This document shows, piece after piece, positions 1 to 6,003 of a stretch of 15,665 nt of DNA. The DNA is from CAZFAT01 sp964517075. Its GTDB lineage: Bacteria > Acidobacteriota > Vicinamibacteria > Vicinamibacterales > SCN-69-37. Within the stretch, counting starts at the first letter, position 1, and each line of letters opens with the position of its first letter. The position numbers were made by a program, and so were the translations under genes. The notes under the pieces are model-generated. The model was not told the origin of the DNA and made no database searches. It was given only the letters and a program-made list of their open reading frames with translations. Location: NCBI GenBank assembly GCA_964517075.1, contig CAZFAT010000094.1, forward strand, positions 1 to 15,665. Direction: 5' to 3'.

Positions 1-373
1 CGGGCACCGGGGGCGGACGGGCGGGGAGTTCATCTTCCGCCATATCTTTCCCGGCGCCGAGCTGCTCCCCCTGTCCACCGTCCAGGCGGCCCTCGAGGAG
101 GCGGGGTTCGAGATCCTGGACGTCCAGTCCCTGCGGCCGCACTACGCGCTCACCTTGCGGGAATGGTCCCGTCGCTTCCAGGCCGCGCGGGCCGATGCGG
201 TGCGCCTGTCGTCGGAGCGAACCGCGCGGATGTGGGAGGTGTACCTGGCGGGTTGCGCTCGGGGGTTCGAACTGGGCCTGGCGGCAGTGCATCAAGTGCT
301 CGTGGCGAAGCCCGGCGGCACCCGGCGCCAGCCGCTGACGCGGGCCCACTGGGAGCTCGATCTCGCCGATTGA
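1..373 (+). CDS. Cyclopropane-fatty-acyl-phospholipid synthase family methyltransferase (C-terminal end, 5' partial)
   Basis: The reading frame is open from base 2 to the TGA at 371-373, about 123 codons, and the start lies outside the window. Family members transfer a methylene group from S-adenosylmethionine to the double bond of membrane phospholipid acyl chains; related enzymes methylate fatty acids. What is visible is the C-terminal part of the class I methyltransferase fold: a GGEFIFRHIFPGAELLPLS segment, then LEEAGFEILDVQSLRPHYA, then LREWSRRFQ, and a terminal helical segment with WEVYLAGCARGFELGL. The HYA...LREW block and the closing helix carrying an aromatic/Gly pair are typical of this family's C-terminus. 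The SAM-binding loop and catalytic residues are upstream of the window, so activity cannot be judged. A GC-rich hairpin follows the stop. Assignment to the wider CFA synthase/SAM methyltransferase family is fairly secure; the exact substrate is not. Confidence 0.8.
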   Translation, partial: GHRGRTGGEFIFRHIFPGAELLPLSTVQAALEEAGFEILDVQSLRPHYALTLREWSRRFQAARADAVRLSSERTARMWEVYLAGCARGFELGLAAVHQVLVAKPGGTRRQPLTRAHWELDLAD

Positions 374-402
374 CGCGCTCGTGGCGCCGACGGCGCCGCT
401 CC

Positions 403-433
403 GCCCGGGAGCCGCTTCGTGCGGTTCCCGGGC
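403..433. terminator. Hairpin between two convergent genes
   Basis: A 13-bp stem (403-415 pairing with 421-433, one G-T wobble) closes a 5-base loop, TTCGT. It lies between the stop of the methyltransferase gene (373) and the stop of the DUF892 gene (463) that runs the other way. No T-run follows on either strand, so it is an imperfect intrinsic terminator. Its position between two converging 3' ends suggests that it may serve both. Confidence 0.55.
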
Positions 434-462
434 CTGCGGTCGATCGGATGGGAGTGGAGGAT

Positions 463-1029
463 TCAGCGCCGTCCGGCGCCAGTCATCTGCTTGCCGGAGG
501 AGCGCTCCGTGCTGGCGGCTCCGTTACCGCCGTTGGCGGCCTGTCGGTTCACGGACCGCTCGGCGAGCGCCGAGAGTTTCTTGTCCGCGGCCTTCTCTTC
601 CTCCAGCGTTTCGTCGAGCAGCGCTGCGATGTCCTTGTGGCCCAGCGCCTTGGCCCACGCCATCACCGATCCATACGCGGCGATTTCGTAGTGCTCGGCG
701 CGCTGCGCCCCGGCGATGATGCCGGCGTCGAGCACGGCGTCGTCGAAATCTTCCTGGAGCAGGGCGTTGCCCTCCTCCACGATCCCGGCCATCCCGTCGC
801 AGTGCTTGCCACGGGGCCGCTCGCCGAGTTTCTCGAAGGCGGTTTCCAGGCGGGTGATCTGCTGCTCGGTCTCGTCGAGATGGGTTTCGAGCAGGTCGCG
901 CAGCTCGGGCGACGCGACCTTCTTGGCCAGCTTGGGCAGCGCCCGAGTCAACTGTTTCTCCGCGTGATACAGGTCGCGGAGTTCCTCGACCAGGAGCTGC
1001 TGCAGCGGGTGAGTTTGCGTAGTCGCCAT
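463..1029 (-). CDS. YciE/YciF-type ferritin-like protein (DUF892)
   Basis: This 188-residue protein belongs to the YciE/YciF (DUF892) family, ferritin-like four-helix bundles with a di-iron-type site, usually induced by stress; their exact reaction is not settled. The N-terminus LLVEELRDLYHAEKQL is the family hallmark. Further candidate metal ligands lie in ETHLDETEQQ (49-58), in AGAQRAEHYEIAAYG (106-120) and in ETLEEEKAAD (140-149). After about residue 160 there is a polar Gly/Ser/Arg tail, probably disordered. The start at 1027-1029 is chosen because AAGGAG lies about 7 bases upstream on the minus strand and the family begins right at this helix; the frame stays open further upstream, but that extension does not look like this family. 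The gene converges on the methyltransferase fragment. The next gene upstream (FAD-Rieske) points the same way but is 357 bp off, so this gene probably has its own promoter; I saw no convincing one. Confidence 0.9.
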   Translation of the reverse strand: MATTQTHPLQQLLVEELRDLYHAEKQLTRALPKLAKKVASPELRDLLETHLDETEQQITRLETAFEKLGERPRGKHCDGMAGIVEEGNALLQEDFDDAVLDAGIIAGAQRAEHYEIAAYGSVMAWAKALGHKDIAALLDETLEEEKAADKKLSALAERSVNRQAANGGNGAASTERSSGKQMTGAGRR

Positions 1030-1386
1030 GGGTGGTTCTCCTTGGATTAGCTTGGGCCCGGCCGAGACCAGCCCAACGTCAGTCGTGGTGAAAATGCCGG
1101 CCGGCGCTGGCCACGACGGAGCCAAACAGCCAGCCACAGACGCAGGGAACGGCGTCGGCCGCGGAACAAGAGAGAGCGGCGATCGCGGTCTGTCGGGCGA
1201 TCGCTGTCAGTCGAACCAGTCCGCGTGACCGTGTCAGGTTGTGCCATGTGCTCGCTCCGGCGAGCGAAGGTTTCAAAGCGCATACCAACCGGTCCACTGG
1301 AAGATTGAGCCGAACGCGACGGACCTCCGCGGGAGTAGGCAATCGGTCGCCCAGCTTCGGTAGGACGAGCCGGCGCGGAGTGCGCG
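1030..1386. other. 357-bp gene-free stretch between two minus-strand genes
   Basis: No credible gene is seen on either strand; the open frames crossing it are Arg/Pro/Ser-rich and look like chance frames in GC-rich DNA. It holds the ribosome binding site of the DUF892 gene (about 1038-1043), two GCGATCGC palindromes (1179-1186 and 1197-1204) and a small hairpin, GCTCGC-TCCG-GCGAGC, near 1250-1265. It should contain the DUF892 promoter and the 3' end of the FAD-Rieske transcript, but I could not pick a clear -35/-10 pair or a T-tailed terminator. Confidence 0.6.
1179..1204. repeat. Two GCGATCGC palindromes, 18 bp apart
   Basis: The self-complementary octamer GCGATCGC occurs at 1179-1186 and again at 1197-1204, 18 bp from start to start. 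The copies can also pair with each other to form an 8-bp stem with a 10-base loop, extendable by wobble and C-G pairs on the outside. They lie about 150-175 bp upstream of the DUF892 start codon. This could be a dimeric operator, an RNA hairpin or a local copy of a genome-wide repeated octamer. The sequence is certain; the function is unknown. Confidence 0.5.
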
Positions 1387-2916
1387 TCACTCGGCCTTGG
1401 CAAGCGGAGTCTGCGCCGGTCCAGAGAGGACCTCGCCCGTCGGCTCGAAGCGCGATCCATGGCATGGACAGTCCCAGGTGCGCTCGGCGTCGTTCCACCG
1501 GACGAGGCAACCCATGTGGGTGCAGGTGGGGGACAGCAGGTGCACCGCGCCATCGGGCGCACGGTAGGCGGCGACGCGCCCGTCCTTCCGATCCAGGATC
1601 CGGCCGCTACCACGCGGCACGTCGCGCGTGAATCGGCCTTCCGCTCCGGCAAAGCGGTCCCGGACCAGGTAGTAGGGGTAGTCCTTGTTCTCGCGCAGGT
1701 AGTTCCACAAGCCGGCGCGCACGTTCGTCCGGCTCGGGTCGAAGAGGCCGCTCCACGGATTCGTCCGTCCGATGACGTAGTCGCAGGCCATCATGCCGGC
1801 GAGCGTGCCGAGCGTCATGCCGTTCCCCGCAAAGCCCGTCGCGGTGAACTGGTGAGGCGCGGTCTCGCCAATGAACGGCAGCCCGTCCGCGGTTTCGATG
1901 ACTTGTCCGGACCAGCGATGCGTCACAGACGCGCCCGGCACCAACCCGTCGAGTCCGGCCGCCAGCCGCTCGAACCGATCGATCCCGTCGTCGGCCTGGC
2001 CGGTCTTGTGGTCCTCGCCGCCCCAGATGACGCAGTCGAATCCCTGCCGTCGTTCCGTGCGCAGGTAGTGGTACGGGTCGGCGGTGTCCCAGAACAGCGC
2101 GTCGGGGACGCGCTCGGTCTCCACTCGCGCCGCGACGACGTAGCTCGAATAGAGGGCGAGCTTCGTCTGCAGCAGCGTCGTGCCCAGCAGGCTCGCCTTG
2201 CCGGGCGTGGGGTTGTGCGTGGCGATGATGACGTGGTCGCACGCGATGCGGTGCGACCCGGCCCTCACCTCGAGCGGGGCGCTCGACACCTCGGCGGCCG
2301 CCGTGTGCTCGAAGATGGCGCCATTCTCGTCGGCGGTGATCGCCTGAACGAGGGCCGCGAGATACCGCCGCGGATGGAAACGGGCCTGACCGCTGAGCAG
2401 CATGCCCGGCTTGCCGATCAGTGGCACGCGCTCCATGAACTGCGCGTCGAAGCCCAGGCTTGCCGCTGTGGCCGCTTCCCCCTTCAAGAACGCCGTGTCA
2501 TCAGGGGAGGCCGCTCCGTGTGCGGGCGCGTGAAGATAGCCCGGCACCCACGCGAAGTCGCAGTCGATGTGTTCGGTCCGGACGCACTCGTCGATCTGGG
2601 CGAGGGCGGCGAGGCCGGCGTCCCACGCGGCGCGTGCGTGGTCCTCGCCAAACGACGTCACCAGACCAGTGATCGGTGTGTCGAGGACGCACGTCAGGTG
2701 TGCCGTGGTGTGTCCGGTGTCGCTGGAGGCCAACCGCCCGCGCTCCAGGAGCACGACCCGCCGGCCCGCTCGCCGCAGCAGATATGCGGCGGTGATGCCG
2801 GTCATTCCGCCACCAATGATGACGACGTCGGTCGTGAGGTCGCGCCGGAGCCGCGGGAACGGCCGGACGGAACCGGACGCGTGCCAGTACGGCGCGGTGG
2901 CCTGCAGAGTGGTCAT
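1387..2916 (-). CDS. FAD-dependent oxidoreductase with C-terminal Rieske [2Fe-2S] domain
   Basis: This 509-residue protein fuses a DAO-type (D-amino-acid/glycine oxidase superfamily) FAD domain to a Rieske iron-sulfur domain. The N-terminal Rossmann motif is VVIIGGGMTGITAAYLL (GxGxxG at 35-40), followed by an ERG that should bind the FAD ribose. A second FAD-contact region is seen near the end of the flavin domain, FIGETAPHQFTATGFAGNGM. The Rieske domain fills roughly residues 420-509, with CTHMGC at 465-470 and CPCHGS at 483-488. That gives both Cys-His cluster pairs and the two extra cysteines that form a disulfide in bc1-type Rieske domains. Electrons probably pass from an unknown amine or similar substrate through FAD to the cluster; substrate and acceptor are not predictable. 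The start at 2914-2916 has AGGAGG just upstream. It diverges from the SRPBCC gene across 210 bp. The N-terminus shows no signal peptide, so a cytoplasmic location is likely. Confidence 0.9.
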   Translation of the reverse strand: MTTLQATAPYWHASGSVRPFPRLRRDLTTDVVIIGGGMTGITAAYLLRRAGRRVVLLERGRLASSDTGHTTAHLTCVLDTPITGLVTSFGEDHARAAWDAGLAALAQIDECVRTEHIDCDFAWVPGYLHAPAHGAASPDDTAFLKGEAATAASLGFDAQFMERVPLIGKPGMLLSGQARFHPRRYLAALVQAITADENGAIFEHTAAAEVSSAPLEVRAGSHRIACDHVIIATHNPTPGKASLLGTTLLQTKLALYSSYVVAARVETERVPDALFWDTADPYHYLRTERRQGFDCVIWGGEDHKTGQADDGIDRFERLAAGLDGLVPGASVTHRWSGQVIETADGLPFIGETAPHQFTATGFAGNGMTLGTLAGMMACDYVIGRTNPWSGLFDPSRTNVRAGLWNYLRENKDYPYYLVRDRFAGAEGRFTRDVPRGSGRILDRKDGRVAAYRAPDGAVHLLSPTCTHMGCLVRWNDAERTWDCPCHGSRFEPTGEVLSGPAQTPLAKAE

Positions 2917-3126
2917 GATTCCTCCTGATTCCTACGCCCCGACCGCGGCACAGGCTGATCCAAATCGGCCAGCGCCTGCACCGGACTGCTTAGACACGGT
3001 AAGCGGGTGGTCAGACCGGGACACCTCACGGATGCAACGCTCTCCGCCCACAAGGGCTGCAATCTCCTTGCCCGACGAGGCCGTGGCATTGCCATTGCAG
3101 CCTGCGGCTCCACGGGGGAGCTACGC

Positions 3127-3852
3127 ATGAGAGTCAACATGGAGACCTGGGAACGGCTGGTCTCAGTCGCGGCCGGTGCCGGGCTGCTGGCCGCAGCGCG
3201 CCGCAGCACCAACGGAAAACGGACGGCTGCGGTGGTGACCGGCGCGGGGCTGCTCGCGCGCGGCGCGACCGTGTTCTGTCCGGTCCACGCCACGATCGGG
3301 CGCGGACGGCGGCGCGACGACCCGCGCCGGGCGCTGTCGGGCGCCCGCGGCGTGGCCATCAACGCGAGCGAGACGATTCAGTTGTCCGCGCGCACGCTGT
3401 ACGACTTTTGGCGCGACCCGGCCAACCTGCCACGCGTGATGCCGTACCTGGTCCGCGTGGAGCGTCTGGACGACCTGCGATCGCATTGGGTCGCCCGCGG
3501 ACCCGCCGGACAGCCTGTCGAGTGGGACGCGACGATCATCAACGATGTGCCCGGCGAACTCATCGGCTGGCAATCGCTGCCGGGATCCGATGTGGCGAGC
3601 GCGGGCTCCGTGAGATTTCGGCCACTCGCGCGCGGGGGCACGGAAGTCGTGGTCCGGCTGCAGTACGCACCGCCGGGCGGCCGGCTCGGGGCGTCGGTGG
3701 CGTGGCTGCTCGGCACGTCGCCCGCCCGACAAGTCCGGGAGGCCCTGCGGGAACTCAAGCAGGTCATGGAGACCGGTGAAGTGCCGACCGTCGAAGGCCA
3801 GCCCTCAGGCGCACGTTCAGCGGCTTTCTCGGTCACCAAGGCGATCGCATGA
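3127..3852 (+). CDS. SRPBCC (polyketide cyclase/dehydrase-like) protein with N-terminal DUF2892-like hydrophobic domain
   Basis: The protein has 241 residues. Residues about 8-58 resemble the YgaP/DUF2892-type unit: two Gly/Ala-rich hydrophobic stretches (LVSVAAGAGLLAAA and TAAVVTGAGLLARGA), then RGATVFCPVHATIG, matching the family ending RGxTxxCPxxxxxG. This suggests membrane association. Residues about 78-220 form the SRPBCC domain, a START-like cavity that binds hydrophobic ligands, with INASETIQLSARTLYDFWRD, LPRVMPYL, and later VEWDATIINDVPGELIGWQS. The ligand is unknown. The start at 3127 has GGGGGAG about 7 bases upstream; an in-frame GTG at 3007 lacks such a site. The stop overlaps the start of the alcohol dehydrogenase gene by 4 bp (ATGA), so the two are translationally coupled. 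The pairing of such SRPBCC proteins with zinc alcohol dehydrogenases recurs in stress gene clusters of soil bacteria, from general knowledge. Confidence 0.85.
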   Translation: MRVNMETWERLVSVAAGAGLLAAARRSTNGKRTAAVVTGAGLLARGATVFCPVHATIGRGRRRDDPRRALSGARGVAINASETIQLSARTLYDFWRDPANLPRVMPYLVRVERLDDLRSHWVARGPAGQPVEWDATIINDVPGELIGWQSLPGSDVASAGSVRFRPLARGGTEVVVRLQYAPPGGRLGASVAWLLGTSPARQVREALRELKQVMETGEVPTVEGQPSGARSAAFSVTKAIA

Positions 3853-4424
3853 AGGCCGTCTGCTGGCAGGGCAAGCACCGGGTCGGCATTGAGCGCGTGC
3901 CCGATCCTGAGATTCTCAACCCGCGCGACGCCATCGTGCGCGTCACGTCCACGGCCATCTGCGGATCGGATCTCCACTTGTATGACAGGTTCATCCCGGC
4001 GATGGCCCGCGGCGACACTCTGGGCCATGAGTTCATGGGTGAAGTCGTCGAGGTCGGATCGGGGGTCGCGTCGCTGGACATCGGCGACCGCGTCGTCGTC
4101 CCCTTCGCCATCGCGTGCGGCCAGTGCGGGCTGTGCCGCCGCGGTGCGTGGTCACTGTGCGACAACTCGAACCCCAACGCGTGGATGCTCGAGAAGCTCT
4201 ACGGCGCGTCAGGCGCTGGCCTGTTCGGGTACTCGCATCTCTATGGCGGGTATGCGGGCGGTCAGGCCGAGCACGTCCGCGTGCCGTTCGCGGACATCGG
4301 CCCGCTGAAGGTTCCCGATGAGCTGGACGACGACCAGGTCCTGTTTCTCGGCGACATCCTGCCGACCGGGTTCATGGCCGCGGAGAACTGCAACGGCGAC
4401 TCTTCACCATCTGCTCCTGAATGA
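3849..4424 (+). CDS. Zinc-dependent alcohol dehydrogenase, truncated after the catalytic (GroES-like) domain
   Basis: This medium-chain zinc dehydrogenase resembles the glutathione-dependent formaldehyde dehydrogenase/threonine dehydrogenase group. Only 191 codons are present where about 380-400 are usual. The catalytic domain is intact: C38 in TAICGSDLHLY, the GHEFMGEV block with H60 and E61, and the structural zinc lobe CGQCGLCRRGAWSLC (C90, C93, C96, C104). Family-like sequence runs to AAENCN (residue 182, base 4394). The expected PGD and the NAD-binding Rossmann domain are absent; instead a short unrelated tail runs to TGA at 4422-4424. The tail is antisense to the YihY remnant, which is also truncated here. 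The ATG overlaps the SRPBCC stop by 4 bp, so it is translated with that gene. Without a cofactor domain it should not work as a dehydrogenase. It is listed as CDS because the frame is open and coupled, but functionally it is a broken gene. Confidence 0.85.
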   Translation: MKAVCWQGKHRVGIERVPDPEILNPRDAIVRVTSTAICGSDLHLYDRFIPAMARGDTLGHEFMGEVVEVGSGVASLDIGDRVVVPFAIACGQCGLCRRGAWSLCDNSNPNAWMLEKLYGASGAGLFGYSHLYGGYAGGQAEHVRVPFADIGPLKVPDELDDDQVLFLGDILPTGFMAAENCNGDSSPSAPE

Positions 4425-4662
4425 TGGCCAGCGCCGCCGCCGGGGCAAAGAGACCCAGCAGCCGCACCACGTCGTCGGTGAGCTCGTGCAGCGGGAACAG
4501 GGAGGCGAACGCGATCAGGCAGAGGAGCGCCGGGAACAACGCGAGGAAGAAGTAGTACGCCAGTTGCGCCGCGAGCCCGAAGAGGTCGTCGCTGATGGCA
4601 TCGCGGACGGTTCGTTTCGCGAGCTCGAACCAGCCGACCGTCGTGCCGAAGTACGCGAGCAT
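4372..4662 (-). pseudogene. YihY/BrkB-family membrane protein, N-terminal remnant
   Basis: Reading leftward from an ATG at 4660-4662 gives 96 codons. It starts with a cytoplasmic segment, WFELAKRTVRDAISDDL, followed by LFGLAAQLAYYFFLALFPALL, the first membrane helix. The AAxLAYYxxxAxFP pattern is characteristic of the YihY/BrkB (formerly ribonuclease BN) family, typically about 280-320 residues with six helices. Similarity continues through LLGLFAPAAALAIIQEQMVK (ending near base 4402) and then stops. The last nine codons are the antisense of the alcohol dehydrogenase gene and are not family-like. About two-thirds of the protein is therefore missing, including at least four helices. No strong ribosome binding site is seen; in-frame codons exist further upstream to about 4827 but do not look like this family. 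The gene faces the truncated ADH and both lose their 3' ends at one point, which suggests one deletion or a false assembly join. Confidence 0.75.
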
Positions 4663-4719
4663 GCGGTCACCAATCCGGGGAGAAGGGATGCAAGAGACAG
4701 GCCGATCCTCAAAGATCCC

Positions 4720-4749
4720 TGTTCCAGGCTGCTTTTTTCCGGATACACT
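4720..4749 (+). promoter_or_regulatory. Candidate promoter of the HU gene
   Basis: TGTTCC (4720-4725) and TACACT (4744-4749) are spaced 18 bp apart, just downstream of a locally AT-richer stretch with a run of six T. TACACT matches four of six positions of the sigma-70 -10 box, and the -35 match is modest. The site lies 62 bp before the HU start codon in an otherwise empty 149-bp gap. This is a by-eye call. Confidence 0.3.
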
Positions 4750-4811
4750 AGCGCCGCTGTTTCCCCGCGGCACTGGGCCGTTCGGGAGATCAGCAAGAGC
4801 AGGGATCCCAC

Positions 4812-5159
4812 ATGGCAAAGACCGCACGCAAGAAGCCGTTCAAGGTCAGCCCCGCGAGCAAGCGTCGCTCCCGGGCTGACGTCGTCAGACAGATTGCAGA
4901 GGGCACTGACCTCAAGCCCGGCAAGGTTCGGGAAGTGTTCGCCGTCCTCGGCGCGCTCATCGCCGCCGACCTCGGCCGGAAGGGGCCGGGCGAATTCAAT
5001 TTTCAGGGGCTGATGAAGCTCCGGACGGTCGATCGGCCGGCCACGAAGGCCCGGAAGGGCCGGAACCCGTTCACCGGCGAGGAGATCATGATCAAGGCCA
5101 AGCCGGCCAGCCGCAAGGTGCGTATTCGCGCGCTGCGGAGCCTCAACGAGATGGTCTGA
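4812..5159 (+). CDS. HU-family DNA-binding protein with basic N-terminal tail
   Basis: This 115-residue histone-like protein should bind and bend DNA non-specifically as a dimer and help organise the nucleoid. Residues 1-20 are a Lys/Arg-rich tail not present in standard 90-residue HU. Residues about 20-58 form the helical dimerisation region (RADVVRQIAEGTDLKPGKV, then REVFAVLGALIAADL). The beta-arm region holds GEFNFQGLMKLRTV and the signature GRNPFTGEEIMIKAKPAS (83-100), with the conserved R-N-P-x-T-G at the arm tip; the proline there intercalates into DNA in classic HU. The C-terminal helix is RALRSLNEMV. This longer, NPFTGEE-type variant is a known HU subgroup in environmental bacteria. 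The start is supported by AGGGA about 6 bases upstream. It is monocistronic: promoter candidate before it, T-tailed hairpin right after it. It is probably well expressed. Confidence 0.9.
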   Translation: MAKTARKKPFKVSPASKRRSRADVVRQIAEGTDLKPGKVREVFAVLGALIAADLGRKGPGEFNFQGLMKLRTVDRPATKARKGRNPFTGEEIMIKAKPASRKVRIRALRSLNEMV

Positions 5160-5173
5160 TCCGGCCCTCGGTG

Positions 5174-5205
5174 GGCGGCCTCGCCGGAACGGCGGGGCCG
5201 CCTTT
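5174..5205 (+). terminator. Rho-independent terminator of the HU gene
   Basis: A 13-bp GC-rich stem (5174-5186 with 5190-5202, one T-G wobble) closes a GAA loop and is followed by TTTCGTTC on the plus strand. It begins 14 bp after the HU stop codon and ends 4 bp before the stop of the convergent hydrolase gene. The T-run is short but in the right place. On the minus strand no T-run follows, so it mainly serves HU. Confidence 0.8.
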
Positions 5206-5208
5206 CGT

Positions 5209-5865
5209 TCAGGATGCGGCCAGCGCCTCGACCACCATCGCCCGCATCGCCTGCAACTCCTCGTCGGTGACCGTGTGGCCCATGCCGGCATAGAGCCGGA
5301 GGGTGACAACGCCGCCCAGCCGGGTGAATGTGTCGGCCGTTTCACGGACCCGCTGCGCCGGGATGTGCGCGTCCACGTCGCTGCAGCCGAGGAACACCGG
5401 AGTGCCCTCGAGCGACCCTGGATAGGTCCGTGGTGTGCCTGGTGGACCAATCAGTCCACCGCTCAGTCCGGCCACACCACCGTACCGCCGGGCGTGCCGC
5501 GCGGCGTACTCGGTCGTGAGACAGGCGCCCTGCGAAAAACCGGCGAGCAGCGTTCGCGCGGCCGGGATGCCGGCCGCGGCTGTCCGGGCCAACACCCGGT
5601 CGATGGCGGCCATTGCCGAAGAGACCCCGGGCTCGTTGTCGGCGATCGGATGCATGAATGGGAGCGGGTACCACGTCGATCCGCTCGCCTGCGGTGCGAG
5701 AAACGCCACGCCGTCGCCCGCCAGCGCGGGCGCCAGGCCGAGGATGCTGGCTGCCGACGCGCCGCGTCCGTGCAGCAGGACCACCGCCACGCGCGCCCGG
5801 TCCAGTGGCGCGCCCGCGTCGAGTACTGGCTGATTCGCGTGCGGGTCGGCAGGAGGGCGGTTCAT
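5209..5865 (-). CDS. Phospholipase/carboxylesterase-family alpha/beta hydrolase
   Basis: This 218-residue serine hydrolase belongs to the acyl-protein thioesterase-like phospholipase/carboxylesterase family. The oxyanion-hole strand loop is VVLLHGRGAS (29-37). The nucleophile elbow is GFSQGA with Ser111. The acid is probably Asp165 in GCSDVDAHIP, and the base is His197 in GMGHTV, so the whole triad is present. Length and motif spacing match the family. Substrates are probably carboxyl or lysophospholipid esters but cannot be named. There is no signal peptide, so a cytoplasmic location is likely. The ATG at 5863-5865 is the only start giving a typical N-terminus, DPHANQPVL; no strong ribosome binding site precedes it. 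It diverges from the alkaline phosphatase gene (138-bp gap) and converges with HU. An AT-richer patch, TCGATTATCGTACTATCG (5887-5904), may contain its promoter. Confidence 0.9.
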   Translation of the reverse strand: MNRPPADPHANQPVLDAGAPLDRARVAVVLLHGRGASAASILGLAPALAGDGVAFLAPQASGSTWYPLPFMHPIADNEPGVSSAMAAIDRVLARTAAAGIPAARTLLAGFSQGACLTTEYAARHARRYGGVAGLSGGLIGPPGTPRTYPGSLEGTPVFLGCSDVDAHIPAQRVRETADTFTRLGGVVTLRLYAGMGHTVTDEELQAMRAMVVEALAAS

Positions 5866-6003
5866 CGTGTCGCCGGTCCGGAATGTCGATTATCGTACTA
5901 TCGCCGGGTGAGCGCAGGAAAATCACCGTGCCGGTGTCCGGGTTCCACAGCGCCCCGATGATGCTGCCGGCCCCGAAACGCTCATGGTGGATGGGTTTTG
6001 ACA

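Noticed and set aside
1047..1652. Long minus-strand frame, and a second one at 1079-1510, across the gap between the DUF892 and FAD-Rieske genes
   Set aside because: Both are Arg/Pro/Ser-rich with no recognisable fold, and they overlap the real FAD-Rieske gene in other frames; this is typical of chance frames in GC-rich DNA.
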